The notes beneath the pieces are model-generated. The model saw nothing but the letters and a program-made list of their open reading frames with translations, was not told where the DNA came from and did not search any database. Below, one piece after another: positions 37,010 through 46,317 of a stretch of DNA of 64,000 bases. Positions within the stretch are counted from its first letter, which is position 1. Each line of letters opens with the position of its first letter. The DNA comes from Brucella pecoris (lineage in GTDB: Bacteria > Pseudomonadota > Alphaproteobacteria > Rhizobiales > Rhizobiaceae), in NCBI RefSeq assembly GCF_006376675.1, contig NZ_VEWK01000003.1, positions 310,001 through 374,000 of the forward strand, in the 5' to 3' direction. The position numbers were made by a program, and so were the translations under genes.

Positions 37010-37849
37010 TTAAAATGTCCAAACTTTGGGCAGTCCTGCCTTGCCATTAAGCAGGCCAAGCAATGGCCCCAGACGTTTACGCAAGGCGTAACTATCGGGC
37101 GCGTAAAGCCGCATCATCAGCTTGGTGGCCGCGCCAACCTGCCAGAGGCTGGCACCACCCTCCTCTCCAATGATCTGCCGGGCAGTTTCCAGATGTTTCC
37201 CAGCATCCTCGGAAATCAGAAGCACCGTGGCGACAGCAAAGGCTCCATCTGTCACTGGAAGGGCCTGCAATTCGGCTCCGACGTTTGGTCCCAGCCGTAA
37301 TTCTTCGGCATGCACAAGCCGTCCATCCAGACGCACGCGCCAGCAATCACTGAACGCTGCCTCATCAACTCGCTCACCCATGGCAAGGCGTCCGAATATA
37401 GTCGCCTCCACCACCAGGATTTCCGCCCCGTCCTCCAGCTCTACATCCAGCGTTCGTGACAAGGCAGAGTGATTGAACAGAATGGTTTCCTGCGGAAGCC
37501 AAGCAAGACGCGTGCCTTTTGCTGCCTTCAAACGCGTGGCAATGCGTGCCTCGCCGCCCCCTGAGCGATAGATACGCTCGCAGGCTTGCGTGGTGATAAC
37601 AGCCGAGGCCTTTTCGCCAAGCTCCACATCCCATTGCAGTCGGTCACCGCCCGTCAGCCCTCCTGATGTGTTGATCAGGATAGCTTCCAGCGGATCACTT
37701 CCGATCTGCGGCATGCGGATCTTGGCTGCGCCTTCCTGGTAAAGCCTGGAAATGCGCGAACGCCCGTCCTTGAAATGTATCGAAAGCCCACCCAGCCCGT
37801 TGACGCGCTGCGAGGAGAGCTCCGCTAACTTATTGTTATTTATTATCAT
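37010..37849 (-). CDS. ureD: Urease accessory protein UreD
   Basis: Scaffold protein of 279 residues that binds apo-urease and guides nickel from UreG. Family landmarks are [15 protein letters not shown] (about 57-71), [11 protein letters not shown] and [14 protein letters not shown]. It is the first gene of the eight-gene operon ureD-A-hupE-B-C-E-F-G. The region 37850-38021 upstream should hold the promoter, though I see no clear -35/-10 pair. Confidence 0.95.
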   Translation of the reverse strand: MIINNNKLAELSSQRVNGLGGLSIHFKDGRSRISRLYQEGAAKIRMPQIGSDPLEAILINTSGGLTGGDRLQWDVELGEKASAVITTQACERIYRSGGGEARIATRLKAAKGTRLAWLPQETILFNHSALSRTLDVELEDGAEILVVEATIFGRLAMGERVDEAAFSDCWRVRLDGRLVHAEELRLGPNVGAELQALPVTDGAFAVATVLLISEDAGKHLETARQIIGEEGGASLWQVGAATKLMMRLYAPDSYALRKRLGPLLGLLNGKAGLPKVWTF

Positions 37850-37907
37850 CTGCGCGAATCTCGTATAGCTCTTCTAAAGCAGATCCGGCCGCAGAATAAA
37901 GGGGGGT

Positions 37908-37937
37908 GGGGTGCGGCAGGACGCCGCCACACCCCGG
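37908..37937 (-). terminator. GC-rich hairpin between DUF2189 gene and ureD
   Basis: On the minus strand, GGGGTG...CACCCC with an inner CGGC/GCCG forms an imperfect stem followed by a C/T stretch. It lies about 85 bases after the DUF2189 stop and before ureD. It may end the DUF2189 transcript. A bulge and a weak T run make this tentative. Confidence 0.35.
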
Positions 37938-38021
37938 AAAGATTGAAAGAGTTTCATCGAAAGCCATCGCAATCCCATCCGAAGCGATGTTTCAGATAGG
38001 AATTACCGATCAATTCCGTCG

Positions 38022-38834
38022 TCAAGTACGTATTGGCGCTGGGCGCCTAACCGTCTTGCGATACAGATGCCAAGTCGCATGCCCAAGGATCGGTATTGCC
38101 AGCGCCAATCCGGCAAACATCGTAGCAAAACCCACGATCAGCATCACAGTTACGATTGCCGCCCAAAGCAGCGATTCCAAGGGATTGCGCATGACGACCC
38201 GCAACGATGTCGCAGTTGCCACCGCCGCACCACAGTCCTGATCGAGCAGCATTGGAAAAGTGACGATCGTCGAACACAGCACAACAATGGCAAAAAGCAA
38301 TCCGACCCCGCAGCCCGTGAAGATCAAACTACGACCTTCTTCAGTCGATGATACCTGGTTCATCATCATGGAGAAGCTCTCGGGAGGCATCGGGCCGAAA
38401 TAATGAATATAGAGGTTCTGGGCCACCAGCAGCCACGCGACAAAGATTGCGAAGAGAAAAGCACCGACAGCCAGGATAGAAGGCAATGCGGGAGAATGGG
38501 TCACATCAAGCGCACGTTTCCACGACGTACCCAACTTCTCTTCACGACGTCGGCTCATCTCGTAAAGTGGCAACGCAGCAATCGGCCCGATCAAAGCAAA
38601 ACCTGACATCAAAGGGAACAAAAGCGGCAGCGCGTTTGCGTTCGTGCTCCAATAAGTGATGAGCAACCCCGCAAAGGGATATATGAGACAAAGAAAAACA
38701 TAATGCGAAGGCTTTGCCCAGAAATCGTCAAATCCCAGACGCAAGGCTTCAAATACATCCACCATGCGGATGCGTTTAACTTCGGGATAGAAGGTTGATT
38801 GGTCTCGTCCTGCAATAACATGAAACTGTGCCAT
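38022..38834 (-). CDS. DUF2189 family inner-membrane protein
   Basis: Protein of 270 residues with about five or six hydrophobic helices (roughly 45-65, 68-90, 120-142, 175-197, 215-245). The N-terminus IRMVDVFEALRLGFDDFWAKPSHYVF and the motif YEMSRRREEK match DUF2189, a family without known function. AGGAGG precedes the ATG. It stands alone between the urease operon and tRNA-Thr. An 8-bp inverted repeat lies just upstream. Confidence 0.88.
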   Translation of the reverse strand: MAQFHVIAGRDQSTFYPEVKRIRMVDVFEALRLGFDDFWAKPSHYVFLCLIYPFAGLLITYWSTNANALPLLFPLMSGFALIGPIAALPLYEMSRRREEKLGTSWKRALDVTHSPALPSILAVGAFLFAIFVAWLLVAQNLYIHYFGPMPPESFSMMMNQVSSTEEGRSLIFTGCGVGLLFAIVVLCSTIVTFPMLLDQDCGAAVATATSLRVVMRNPLESLLWAAIVTVMLIVGFATMFAGLALAIPILGHATWHLYRKTVRRPAPIRT

Positions 38835-38858
38835 GACGCTCCTCCTGCGGGTTAGGCA

Positions 38859-38886
38859 GTCCTGACGGCGAGGTAGCGGTCAGGAC
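38859..38886. promoter_or_regulatory. Inverted repeat upstream of DUF2189 gene
   Basis: GTCCTGAC (38859-38866) and GTCAGGAC (38879-38886) are exact inverted copies separated by 12 bases, starting 25 bases before the gene. This could be an operator or a 5'-UTR hairpin. The rest of 38887-39108 shows nothing I can support. Confidence 0.35.
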
Positions 38887-39108
38887 ATGGCCTGCACGCA
38901 ATTTTCTGCTTTCGCACGGTCGCCGGATAAGTCCGCCTTTCCGTGACACCAATCCGCCAGGCTGAAGCCCAGACGGTCTCATTCTATTCAACTATCGCCC
39001 AGTATACATCGAAAAGACCGGTCGCGAAAGAAAAGCGCTTTCCACAATGACAAGCATTAATGGGAACCACGTGCAAAACTAAATTTTGGGATTTCAATCA
39101 GAAGATAA

Positions 39109-39183
<75 letters not shown>

Positions 39184-39330
39184 AATCTCTTGAGTGCGGC
39201 GGACTTCTGCCACATCATTACGCAAATCGCAAGCAAGCAATTGCATTTCTTTTCACATAATGTGGAAATCTGTCGGGCATGCATTTGAAAGCCGCTTTTC
39301 TGGCCCTTTTTCCCGTAGTAGAAGACCACC

Positions 39331-39510
39331 ATGAGCGAAAATACGACCAGCAGAGAGAAGCAAGCCCAATCGGAGCAACGCAAAAAGCGTCGCGCCGAAG
39401 AATTGCGCGCGAATCTGATGCGCCGCAAAGCGCAATCGCGATCGCGTCGCGCAGGTGAAGCAGATGAACGCAACGATGGTATCACTGCTGCCAGCGACGA
39501 TACCGACTGA
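39331..39510 (+). CDS. Small basic conserved-type protein, unknown function
   Basis: A 59-codon frame beginning MSENTTSREKQAQSEQRKKR and ending in an acidic tail (SDDTD). The middle is very rich in Arg, Lys, Gln and Glu (RRAEELRANLMRRKAQSRSRR in part), suggesting a charged helix. I believe similar short proteins precede murA in related Rhizobiales, but this is from memory. The upstream ribosome site is weak. No function is assigned. Confidence 0.6.
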   Translation: MSENTTSREKQAQSEQRKKRRAEELRANLMRRKAQSRSRRAGEADERNDGITAASDDTD

Positions 39511-39726
39511 GAATCACAACAACAAAGCCTTCCTTGATGATAGGGAGGCTCTACGGTAAAAGCTCATTTCTGTTCTTTGCAGCGATATCGTCCCATTGTG
39601 ATTCGTTTTTGACGTAATTTGGCCGCAAGACTCGTAATTTCATGACGCAGCGCCACCGCGCCACAAGGGCTGCCGGATTGGGCGCAATTTTATCGGGCAA
39701 GGCATCCGCCCAGAAGGTGACACAGC

Positions 39727-41019
39727 ATGGATCGCATCAAAATCGTCGGAGGCAACAAGCTCAACGGCATCATTCCAATCTCCGGCGCAAAGAACGCCGC
39801 TCTGCCGTTGATGATCGCCTCGCTTTTGACTGACGATACGTTGACGCTCGAAAATGTGCCACATCTGGCCGACGTGGAGCAATTGATCCGCATCCTCGGC
39901 AATCATGGTGTCGATTATTCGGTCAATGGCCGTCGCGAACACCAGAACGGTGCCTATTCGCGCACGATCCATTTTACCGCTCGCAACATTGTGGATACCA
40001 CCGCACCTTATGAGCTGGTCTCTAAAATGCGCGCAAGCTTCTGGGTGATAGGCCCGCTTCTGGCGCGCATGGGCGAAGCAACAGTGTCCCTTCCGGGCGG
40101 CTGCGCCATTGGCACGCGTCCGGTCGATCTGCTGCTCGATTGCCTTCAGGCACTGGGCGCGGAAATCGATATCGAAAACGGTTATGCCAAGGCGCGTGCG
40201 CCGAAGGGTGGTCTTGTCGGCGGGCGGTATCGCTTCCCGAAGGTTTCAGTTGGTGCCACGCATGTCATGTTGATGGCCGCAGCTCTGGCCAAGGGTGAAA
40301 CCGTGATCGAAAACCCGGCGCGCGAACCGGAAGTCGTCAATCTCGCCGACTGCCTCAATGCCATGGGCGCGAAGATTACCGGTGCCGGAACCGATACTAT
40401 CCACATTGAAGGTGTTACCAGCCTTTCTGGCGCGCGCGTGCGCGTTATACCGGATCGTATTGAAGCAGGAACCTATGCCATGGCTGTCGCCATGACCGGG
40501 GGCGATGTGCTTCTGGAAGGCGCACAGGAAAGTCAGCTTTCTGCCGCCCTCGAAACGCTGCGACAGGCGGGGGCGGAAATCACCGAAACCAATAGCGGTC
40601 TTCGCGTTGTTCGCAATGGTCACGGTATCCATCCCGTCGACGTCACGACGGACCCTTTCCCCGGTTTCCCGACCGATTTGCAGGCTCAGTTCATGGGCCT
40701 GATGACCAAGGCGAAGGGAACTTCGCGTATCACGGAAACCATTTTTGAGAATCGTTTCATGCACGTGCAGGAGCTTGCACGCCTTGGCGCAAAAATCTCC
40801 CTGTCCGGCCAGACTGCGACCGTCGAAGGCGTGGAGCGCCTGAAAGGTGCACAGGTGATGGCAACGGATCTCCGCGCGTCGGTGTCTCTAGTCATTGCTG
40901 GGCTTGCCGCCGAAGGCGAAACCATGGTCAACCGCGTTTATCATCTGGATCGCGGTTTCGAGCGCCTGGAAGAAAAACTATCGCGCTGCGGCGCAATAGT
41001 GGAACGTATCAGCGGTTGA
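39727..41019 (+). CDS. murA: UDP-N-acetylglucosamine 1-carboxyvinyltransferase (MurA)
   Basis: First committed step of peptidoglycan synthesis: transfers enolpyruvate from PEP to UDP-GlcNAc in the cytoplasm. The 430-residue protein has Lys22-Asn23 (SGAKNAALP), the catalytic Cys126 ([11 protein letters not shown]) that fosfomycin alkylates, and [10 protein letters not shown] near 318. Length and motifs are normal for the family. A terminator follows the stop. The gap 39511-39726 shows no other gene. Confidence 0.98.
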   Translation: MDRIKIVGGNKLNGIIPISGAKNAALPLMIASLLTDDTLTLENVPHLADVEQLIRILGNHGVDYSVNGRREHQNGAYSRTIHFTARNIVDTTAPYELVSKMRASFWVIGPLLARMGEATVSLPGGCAIGTRPVDLLLDCLQALGAEIDIENGYAKARAPKGGLVGGRYRFPKVSVGATHVMLMAAALAKGETVIENPAREPEVVNLADCLNAMGAKITGAGTDTIHIEGVTSLSGARVRVIPDRIEAGTYAMAVAMTGGDVLLEGAQESQLSAALETLRQAGAEITETNSGLRVVRNGHGIHPVDVTTDPFPGFPTDLQAQFMGLMTKAKGTSRITETIFENRFMHVQELARLGAKISLSGQTATVEGVERLKGAQVMATDLRASVSLVIAGLAAEGETMVNRVYHLDRGFERLEEKLSRCGAIVERISG

Positions 41020-41028
41020 TATGACCGG

Positions 41029-41059
41029 GCCGGAGTGACGTTCATTGCTCCGGCTTTTT
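41029..41059 (+). terminator. Rho-independent terminator after murA
   Basis: The arms GCCGGAG and CTCCGGC enclose a 12-base loop and are followed by TTTTTC. It lies 10 bases after the murA stop. The sequence from 41060 to 41219 shows no further clear feature. Confidence 0.85.
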
Positions 41060-41219
41060 CTTGCATAACGTTTGAGATTCCAGTTGAAGGGCGACAGGCT
41101 TGAAAAGTCTGTCGATTTTTTTGTTTTGGCATGCGAAGTTGATAATTGGCGAAGTGGGTAATTGATTTTCCGCCCGCCGGAGCTGTTATTGACCGAAAAC
41201 TGGAAAGTGGTGCTGGAAT

Positions 41220-41660
41220 ATGGATATGTTGAAGCTCGTGGCGCTGGATGAGGAGGATTTGCAGGTCCTCTCCGCTCATCTTCAGGACGCAGTTTTGAAA
41301 GTATCCGATCTCCAGTATATCGGGAACGAAAAGCGCTTCATCCTGACGGCAAATCGTTTCGTCTGGGAAGAAAGCAAGCCGAAATTTCTGCGCAAACCGC
41401 AATTCCAACGCCGGAAAACGGCCCTGCACTTCAACCGTGTCGTTGCAGCCAAGGCGACGGGCATTGACCGCCAAAAACCGGATGAAGTGCTTTCCCTGAT
41501 GGCCATTCAGTTCAGTGCCGGTGAAACACCTGCCGGAACAATAGAACTGACTTTTTCGGCAAATGCGGCTATCCGTCTTGAAGTAGAATGTATCGAAGCG
41601 CAAATGACGGACCTCGGCGCGGCGTGGGAAACGGAATCACTTCCTCGCCATAGCGTCTGA
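41220..41660 (+). CDS. DUF2948 family protein
   Basis: Protein of 146 residues (MDMLKLVALDEEDLQVLSAHLQDAVLKVSDL...), matching the alphaproteobacterial DUF2948 family by its opening and by FVWEES and LSLMAIQF. It has no signal peptide or membrane helix, so it is probably cytoplasmic. Function unknown. It sits between murA and hisD, its usual neighbours in Rhizobiales. ATG 41226 is an alternative start. Confidence 0.88.
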   Translation: MDMLKLVALDEEDLQVLSAHLQDAVLKVSDLQYIGNEKRFILTANRFVWEESKPKFLRKPQFQRRKTALHFNRVVAAKATGIDRQKPDEVLSLMAIQFSAGETPAGTIELTFSANAAIRLEVECIEAQMTDLGAAWETESLPRHSV

Positions 41661-41733
41661 GAAAGGCTCATACTGAACCGCCTTTCGTCAGCCAGACGCC
41701 AGTCAGGCAAAGCATATTTGAAGGAATAGAAGC

Positions 41734-43026
41734 GTGGTCAAGACGCTCAGACAAACCGATCTCGATTTCGAAAAGAATTTCGCTACATTTTTGGCCAGCA
41801 AGCGCGAAGCTTCCGAGGATGTAGATCGCGCAGCACGCGAAATCGTTGATCGGGTGCGTCGTGAAGGCGACAGTGCACTCATCGATTATTCCCGCCGTTT
41901 TGATCGTATCGACCTTGAACAGACAGGAATTGCCGTCACCGAAGCGGAAATCGATGCAGCTTTCGAACTTGCTCCGGCATCGACTATCGAGGCTTTGAAA
42001 CTGGCTCATGAGCGCATCGAAAAGCATCATGCGCGGCAATTGCCGAAGGATGACCGCTATACAGACGCGCTCGGCGTGGAACTCGGCTCACGCTGGACAG
42101 CCATCGAGGCTGTGGGGCTTTATGTTCCGGGAGGGACCGCAAGCTATCCCAGTTCTGTATTGATGAACGCCGTTCCTGCCAAAGTGGCAGGCGTAGAGCG
42201 CATCGTCATGGTGGTCCCGGCCCCCGACGGCATCCTCAATCCACTGGTTCTGGTGGCAGCTCGTCTGGCTGGCGTTTCCGAAATCTACCGTGTCGGTGGT
42301 GCGCAGGCTGTCGCAGCGCTTGCCTATGGCACCGAAACAATTCAACCGGTCGCCAAGATCGTCGGCCCAGGAAACGCCTATGTGGCGGCCGCCAAGCGCA
42401 TCGTTTTCGGCACGGTTGGCATCGACATGATCGCCGGTCCGTCCGAAGTGCTGGTCATTGCCGACAAGGACAACAATCCCGACTGGATCGCGGCCGATCT
42501 TCTTGCGCAAGCGGAACACGATACTGCTGCACAATCGATCCTTATGACCAATGATGAGGCTTTAGCTCTGGCTGTCGAAGCGGCTGTCGAAAGACAGCTT
42601 CGTAACCTGCCACGCGCGCAAACCGCAGCCGCGAGCTGGCGTGATTTCGGTGCAATCATTCTGATCGATGATTTCGAAGCCGCTGTTCCTCTTGCCAATC
42701 GCATAGCAGCCGAGCATCTGGAAATCGCCACAGCCGATCCGGAAGCCTTGCTGCCAAAAATCCGCAATGCAGGATCGATCTTTATCGGCGGCTATACGCC
42801 GGAAGTGATCGGGGATTATGTCGGCGGCTGCAACCATGTTCTGCCAACGGCACGCTCGGCGCGTTTTTCATCCGGCTTATCCGTTCTCGATTATATGAAG
42901 CGTACATCGCTTCTCAAGCTCGGTCCTGATCAACTGCGTGTCCTCGGACCTGCAGCAATCGAGATCGCCCGTGCCGAAGGCCTTGATGCTCACGCGCAGT
43001 CTGTTGCCATCCGGTTGAATCTATGA
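41734..43026 (+). CDS. hisD: Histidinol dehydrogenase (HisD)
   Basis: Last two steps of histidine synthesis: oxidises L-histidinol to histidine with two NAD+ at a zinc site. The 430-residue protein has the signature VGGAQAVAALAYGTE, IVGPGNAYVAAAKR, IDMIAGPSEVLV and the Zn/catalytic region QAEHD and AEHLE. Length is normal. It leads a close-set group with UPF0262 (6-base gap) and the phosphatase-like gene. Confidence 0.98.
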   Translation: MVKTLRQTDLDFEKNFATFLASKREASEDVDRAAREIVDRVRREGDSALIDYSRRFDRIDLEQTGIAVTEAEIDAAFELAPASTIEALKLAHERIEKHHARQLPKDDRYTDALGVELGSRWTAIEAVGLYVPGGTASYPSSVLMNAVPAKVAGVERIVMVVPAPDGILNPLVLVAARLAGVSEIYRVGGAQAVAALAYGTETIQPVAKIVGPGNAYVAAAKRIVFGTVGIDMIAGPSEVLVIADKDNNPDWIAADLLAQAEHDTAAQSILMTNDEALALAVEAAVERQLRNLPRAQTAAASWRDFGAIILIDDFEAAVPLANRIAAEHLEIATADPEALLPKIRNAGSIFIGGYTPEVIGDYVGGCNHVLPTARSARFSSGLSVLDYMKRTSLLKLGPDQLRVLGPAAIEIARAEGLDAHAQSVAIRLNL

Positions 43027-43032
43027 GGTGAC

Positions 43033-43515
43033 ATGACTGCCGGTGTTCCAAATGCCCGCCTTGTTGACGTCGAGCTCGATGAGTCCATCGGGCGTTCGAC
43101 GCCTGACGTCGAGCATGAACGTGCGGTGGCCATTTTTGATCTCATCGAAGAGAATTCTTTCCATCCTATCGGTGACGACACGGGCGGGCCTTACCGGCTA
43201 AAGCTTTCGTTGATGGAATCGCGACTGATCTTCGCCATCACCCGCGAAGCCGGCGAAGACGTCGCAACCCATATTCTCTCGCTCACGCCTTTGCGTCGTG
43301 TCGTTCGGGATTATTTCATGATTTGCGAAAGCTATTATCAGGCGATCCGTTCAGCCACACCGAGCAAGATCGAAGCGATCGACATGGGTCGCCGTGGATT
43401 GCACAATGAAGGATCACAAACACTTCAAGCTCGACTGAAGGGCAAGATCGAGGTTGATTTCAGCACTGCACGGCGGCTCTTCACGCTTGTCTGCGTTTTA
43501 CACTGGAGGGGCTGA
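43033..43515 (+). CDS. UPF0262 family protein
   Basis: Protein of 160 residues ([37 protein letters not shown] in part) belonging to UPF0262, an uncharacterised alphaproteobacterial family. No membrane helices are visible. It follows hisD by 6 bases and precedes the phosphatase-like gene by 6 bases, so it is part of the hisD operon. Confidence 0.92.
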   Translation: MTAGVPNARLVDVELDESIGRSTPDVEHERAVAIFDLIEENSFHPIGDDTGGPYRLKLSLMESRLIFAITREAGEDVATHILSLTPLRRVVRDYFMICESYYQAIRSATPSKIEAIDMGRRGLHNEGSQTLQARLKGKIEVDFSTARRLFTLVCVLHWRG

Positions 43516-43521
43516 TCATCG

Positions 43522-44016
43522 ATGGCCATCACCGATGTACCTCCCGTGACTGCTAGTGCCGATGACTCCGAAGATCATAAACAGCGTTTGCCGACATCGC
43601 TGCTTTTCGTCTGCGGCAAGAATGCAATTCGTTCACCAATGGCGGAATTACTTGCAAGACAGGCCTTGCCACCCAATATTTATGTAGCTTCCGCCGGTGT
43701 GAAACGGGGCGAGCGCGATCCCTTTGTCGATGCTGTACTTCAGGAAGAAGGCTTATCGCTCGACAATCGGCAACCACGTGGCCTTGAAGAACTTGCGGAT
43801 GGTTATTTCGATCTGATCGTAACGCTCACACCGCTCGCTCACCATACAGTGCTCGAGCGAATGCGCGGTTTCTCGGTCGATGTCGAATATTGGCCAACGC
43901 CGGACCCGACACTCGTGGCGGGTAGCAGAAGCCAGATCATGGCGGCTTATCGCGATGTGCGTGACCGTCTGAAGCGGCAAATCGTGCAGCGTTTTGACAA
44001 GAACGGTTCCGGGTAA
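43522..44016 (+). CDS. Low-molecular-weight protein-tyrosine-phosphatase-like protein
   Basis: Protein of 164 residues with the CX5R phosphate loop at Cys31-Arg37 (FVCGKNAIRSPMAE) and a late Asp in WPTPDPT that fits the acid-loop Asp. This fold covers tyrosine phosphatases and arsenate reductases. With no ars genes nearby, a phosphatase role is more likely. It is the third gene of the hisD group, and its stop lies inside a hairpin at 44001-44029. Confidence 0.88.
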   Translation: MAITDVPPVTASADDSEDHKQRLPTSLLFVCGKNAIRSPMAELLARQALPPNIYVASAGVKRGERDPFVDAVLQEEGLSLDNRQPRGLEELADGYFDLIVTLTPLAHHTVLERMRGFSVDVEYWPTPDPTLVAGSRSQIMAAYRDVRDRLKRQIVQRFDKNGSG

Positions 44017-44029
44017 TACGGAACCGTTC
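44001..44029 (+). terminator. Hairpin at the end of the hisD operon
   Basis: The arms GAACGGTTCC (44001-44010) and GGAACCGTTC (44020-44029) are perfect inverted repeats whose loop contains the TAA stop. The following TAACTCTTTGTTTT is T-rich but not a clean run. It is probably a terminator before the infA promoter. Confidence 0.6.
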
Positions 44030-44116
44030 TAACTCTTTGTTTTGTCGCATTATCCTACACAAAACTGCTTCGCATTTTTGCGGGAAATGCTCCGGCATTA
44101 AGTTCGCGGAATTCCG

Positions 44117-44146
44117 TTGTTCACAAATGCCGCCTAATCATATAGG
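44117..44146 (+). promoter_or_regulatory. Candidate sigma-70-type promoter of infA
   Basis: TTGTTC (44117-44122) and TATAGG (44141-44146) are separated by 18 bases, 70 bases before the infA start. The fit to -35/-10 is moderate. The surrounding 199-base gap holds no gene. Confidence 0.35.
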
Positions 44147-44215
44147 TTCCGCGCAAATTCCGACCTAAAGACCGCTCGAGAGCGGCATTTTATCAAAGAA
44201 AGAAACAGGTATCGC

Positions 44216-44434
44216 ATGGCGAAAGAAGAAGTCCTAGAATTTCCGGGTGTTGTTACGGAACTGCTGCCGAATGCTATGTTCCGCGTGAAGCTCGAGAACG
44301 AACATGAAATCATCGCTCATACGGCAGGCCGTATGCGCAAGAATCGCATCCGCGTTCTGGCCGGTGACAAAGTTCTGGTTGAGATGACCCCATACGATCT
44401 AACCAAGGGCCGCATCACCTATCGCTTCAAGTAA
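44216..44434 (+). CDS. infA: Translation initiation factor IF-1
   Basis: Essential 72-residue OB-fold protein that binds the ribosomal A site during initiation. [38 protein letters not shown] and the C-terminal [11 protein letters not shown] are diagnostic. It heads infA-maf-yacG. Confidence 0.98.
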   Translation: MAKEEVLEFPGVVTELLPNAMFRVKLENEHEIIAHTAGRMRKNRIRVLAGDKVLVEMTPYDLTKGRITYRFK

Positions 44435-44468
44435 GCAAACCGTCCCCGTTCCAGGAAATGTCTATTCG

Positions 44469-45095
44469 ATGAGCGCGCAACACAAGCTGGTTCTTGCCTC
44501 CGGTTCTCCACGCAGGATCGAGCTTCTTGGGCAAGCAGGCATCGAACCGGACCATATCTATCCGGCCGATATAGATGAAACGCCGCAGCGCGCGGAACAC
44601 CCGCGCTCGCTGGCGCGACGTCTGTCGCGGGAAAAGGCGCGCAAGGCACAGGAACAGCTCAAGGACGATGCGAGTTTCGCCGATGCGTTCATTCTTGCGG
44701 CCGACACGGTTGTGGCTGTTGGTCGTCGCATTCTCCCAAAGACCGAGATCGCCGACGAAGCAAGAGAGTGTTTGCGTCTGCTTTCCGGACGTACACACAA
44801 GGTTTTTACAGGGGTAAGCCTTGTCTTGCCGAACGGGAATTTACGTCAGACGCTGGTTGAAACACGCCTGCGCTTCGAACGACTCTCTCGCCAGCAGATG
44901 GATGCTTATCTCTCGTCCGGTGAATGGCGGGGGAAAGCCGGCGGCTATGCTATCCAGGGACTGGCGGGTAGTTTCGTCGTGAAGCTCGTTGGCTCCTATA
45001 CCAACGTAGTGGGATTGCCGCTGCAGGAAACCATAAGCCTGCTGAATGATGTCGACTATCCGGTTTACGCGAACTGGGATAGCGGGAAGGTCTGA
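44469..45095 (+). CDS. maf: Maf-like nucleoside triphosphate pyrophosphatase
   Basis: House-cleaning pyrophosphatase of 208 residues that hydrolyses non-canonical or pyrimidine NTPs. It has the Maf motif [12 protein letters not shown] at the N-terminus, the catalytic Asp in LAADTVVAV, then [10 protein letters not shown]. It follows infA by 34 bases and precedes yacG by 9 bases. Confidence 0.95.
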   Translation: MSAQHKLVLASGSPRRIELLGQAGIEPDHIYPADIDETPQRAEHPRSLARRLSREKARKAQEQLKDDASFADAFILAADTVVAVGRRILPKTEIADEARECLRLLSGRTHKVFTGVSLVLPNGNLRQTLVETRLRFERLSRQQMDAYLSSGEWRGKAGGYAIQGLAGSFVVKLVGSYTNVVGLPLQETISLLNDVDYPVYANWDSGKV

Positions 45096-45104
45096 AGAAC
45101 AAGC

Positions 45105-45320
45105 ATGAGCGACAAGAAGGACATAACAGCAGCAGCGGGTGCACGCGTGACACCGTTGCGTCCGACACGCCCTTGCCCGGAATGCGGAAAACCTTCAGCA
45201 CGCGAATCCTATCCGTTCTGTTCGCCACGCTGTAAAAGCATCGATCTCAATCGTTGGCTGTCCGGCAGCTATGTACTGCCAGGAAAGCCGATTGACGAAG
45301 AGGAAGAAGAAGGGAACTAG
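45105..45320 (+). CDS. yacG: DNA gyrase inhibitor YacG
   Basis: Zinc-finger protein of 71 residues. Cys24, Cys27, Cys39 and Cys43 (CPECGKP...FCSPRC) bind one zinc. In E. coli the homologue binds GyrB and inhibits gyrase. The C-terminal acidic DEEEEEGN and the NRWLSGSY motif are typical. It ends the infA group. The 171 bases that follow hold no gene before tRNA-Phe. Confidence 0.93.
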   Translation: MSDKKDITAAAGARVTPLRPTRPCPECGKPSARESYPFCSPRCKSIDLNRWLSGSYVLPGKPIDEEEEEGN

Positions 45321-45491
45321 GCGTTCCGCAAAGCGGCTTCCTCCAATAAAATCAGTTATTTATCAAAGATGTGAGAAAAGCTGATAAAAATTGCGATACG
45401 GTGCTGGACAGCACGAAATTTAATGCTATAACCCACCCACTTCCGGCGGAAACCAACACCGCCTTGAACAAGCAAGCTGCTTGTTACGGAT

Positions 45492-45567
45492 GCCCGGATA
45501 GCTCAGTTGGTAGAGCAGCGGATTGAAAATCCGCGTGTCGGTGGTTCGAATCCGCCTCCGGGCACCA
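45492..45567 (+). tRNA. tRNA-Phe (anticodon GAA)
   Basis: The cloverleaf is complete: GCCCGGA pairs with TCCGGGC, D-arm GCTCAGTTGGTAGAGC, anticodon stem CGGAT/ATCCG with GAA, T-arm GGTTCGAATCC. CCA is encoded. No integrated element follows it. Confidence 0.97.
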
Positions 45568-45731
45568 TTTAAATCTTCATATATGTACATAGCTGTGCTT
45601 AGTTCACCGGATCTTTTGTGTGTTAGACTATCGGCATGATCGTCTGGAATGTTGACCTATTGGGTTTCCTCTGCAAGTGCTCGTAGTTTAATAAGCGCCC
45701 TCCAAATTCTTCCCCAAGTGAGGAAATCTCC

Positions 45732-46172
45732 ATGCTCTGGACTTTGTTCGGCATTCTTTCGGGTGCCTGTATCGCCATTCAGGCTCCCATCAATGCGGCG
45801 CTCGCGCGCGGACTTGGTTCTCCGGTCACCGCAGCAGCGATTTCCTTTCTGTCAGGCGCAGTCATTCTTGGCATGATCGCAGCCATAACCGCACGTGCAA
45901 CGGGCGCGATGCCCGCGTTCAACGTGCCTTCTGGCTGGCTGTTCGTGGCTGGCGGTGCGCTTGGCTGTATTTATGTGACAACATCTGTATTGCTCACACC
46001 ACGCATCGGTGCTGCGGCCGTGATGGGGCTCGCAGTCGCCGGGCAATTGATGGCGGGGCTTGCCGCAGATCGTATCGGTTTTATGGGGGTAGCAGTGCGC
46101 GAAATCACTGCAGGGCGCGTAGCCGGAGCCGTATTATTGCTGACCGGCGCTTTGATGATCCGCTTTCTCTAG
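45732..46172 (+). CDS. DMT-superfamily transporter, YdcZ/DUF606 type
   Basis: Small membrane protein of 146 residues with about five helices (MLWTLFGILSGACIAIQAPINAALA; then 36-56, 66-86, 93-110, 124-145). The opening and the Gly-rich helices match the half-size DMT transporters of the YdcZ group. Substrate unknown. Its TAG stop overlaps the start of the repeat element at 46171. A frame at 45649-45876 upstream is its shadow. Confidence 0.85.
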   Translation: MLWTLFGILSGACIAIQAPINAALARGLGSPVTAAAISFLSGAVILGMIAAITARATGAMPAFNVPSGWLFVAGGALGCIYVTTSVLLTPRIGAAAVMGLAVAGQLMAGLAADRIGFMGVAVREITAGRVAGAVLLLTGALMIRFL

Positions 46173-46273
46173 AGCGCATCCCGAAAAGTGTGAAACGGTT
46201 TTCGGACAAAGATGCGCGTTAAAACAGATAATTAGAGCGCCGATCTGATCCAATCAGATCGAAACGCGCTCTA
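46171..46273. repeat. Dispersed GCGCAT...ATGCGC repeat, copy 2 (compound)
   Basis: AGAGCGCATCCCGAAAA pairs with TTTTCGG...GATGCGC, as in the copy at 22966. A second part has GATCTGATCCAATCAGATC and ends in GCGCTCT, pairing with AGAGCGC at the other end. It begins at the stop codon of the DMT gene and runs to the terminator at 46280. Confidence 0.8.
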
Positions 46274-46279
46274 AAAGCA

Positions 46280-46317
46280 AAAGCCGCGCTGTATTTTTTC
46301 AGCGCGGCTTTTTTTAT
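46280..46317. terminator. Bidirectional terminator between DMT gene and fucD operon
   Basis: AAAGCCGCGCTG (46280-46291) and CAGCGCGGCTTT (46300-46311) form a strong stem with T runs on both strands. It terminates the long minus-strand sugar operon and the plus-strand DMT gene. Confidence 0.9.

Noticed and set aside
45649..45876. 75-codon frame after tRNA-Phe
   Set aside because: It overlaps the DMT transporter gene in another frame, has no ribosome site and is Ser/Arg-rich shadow sequence.
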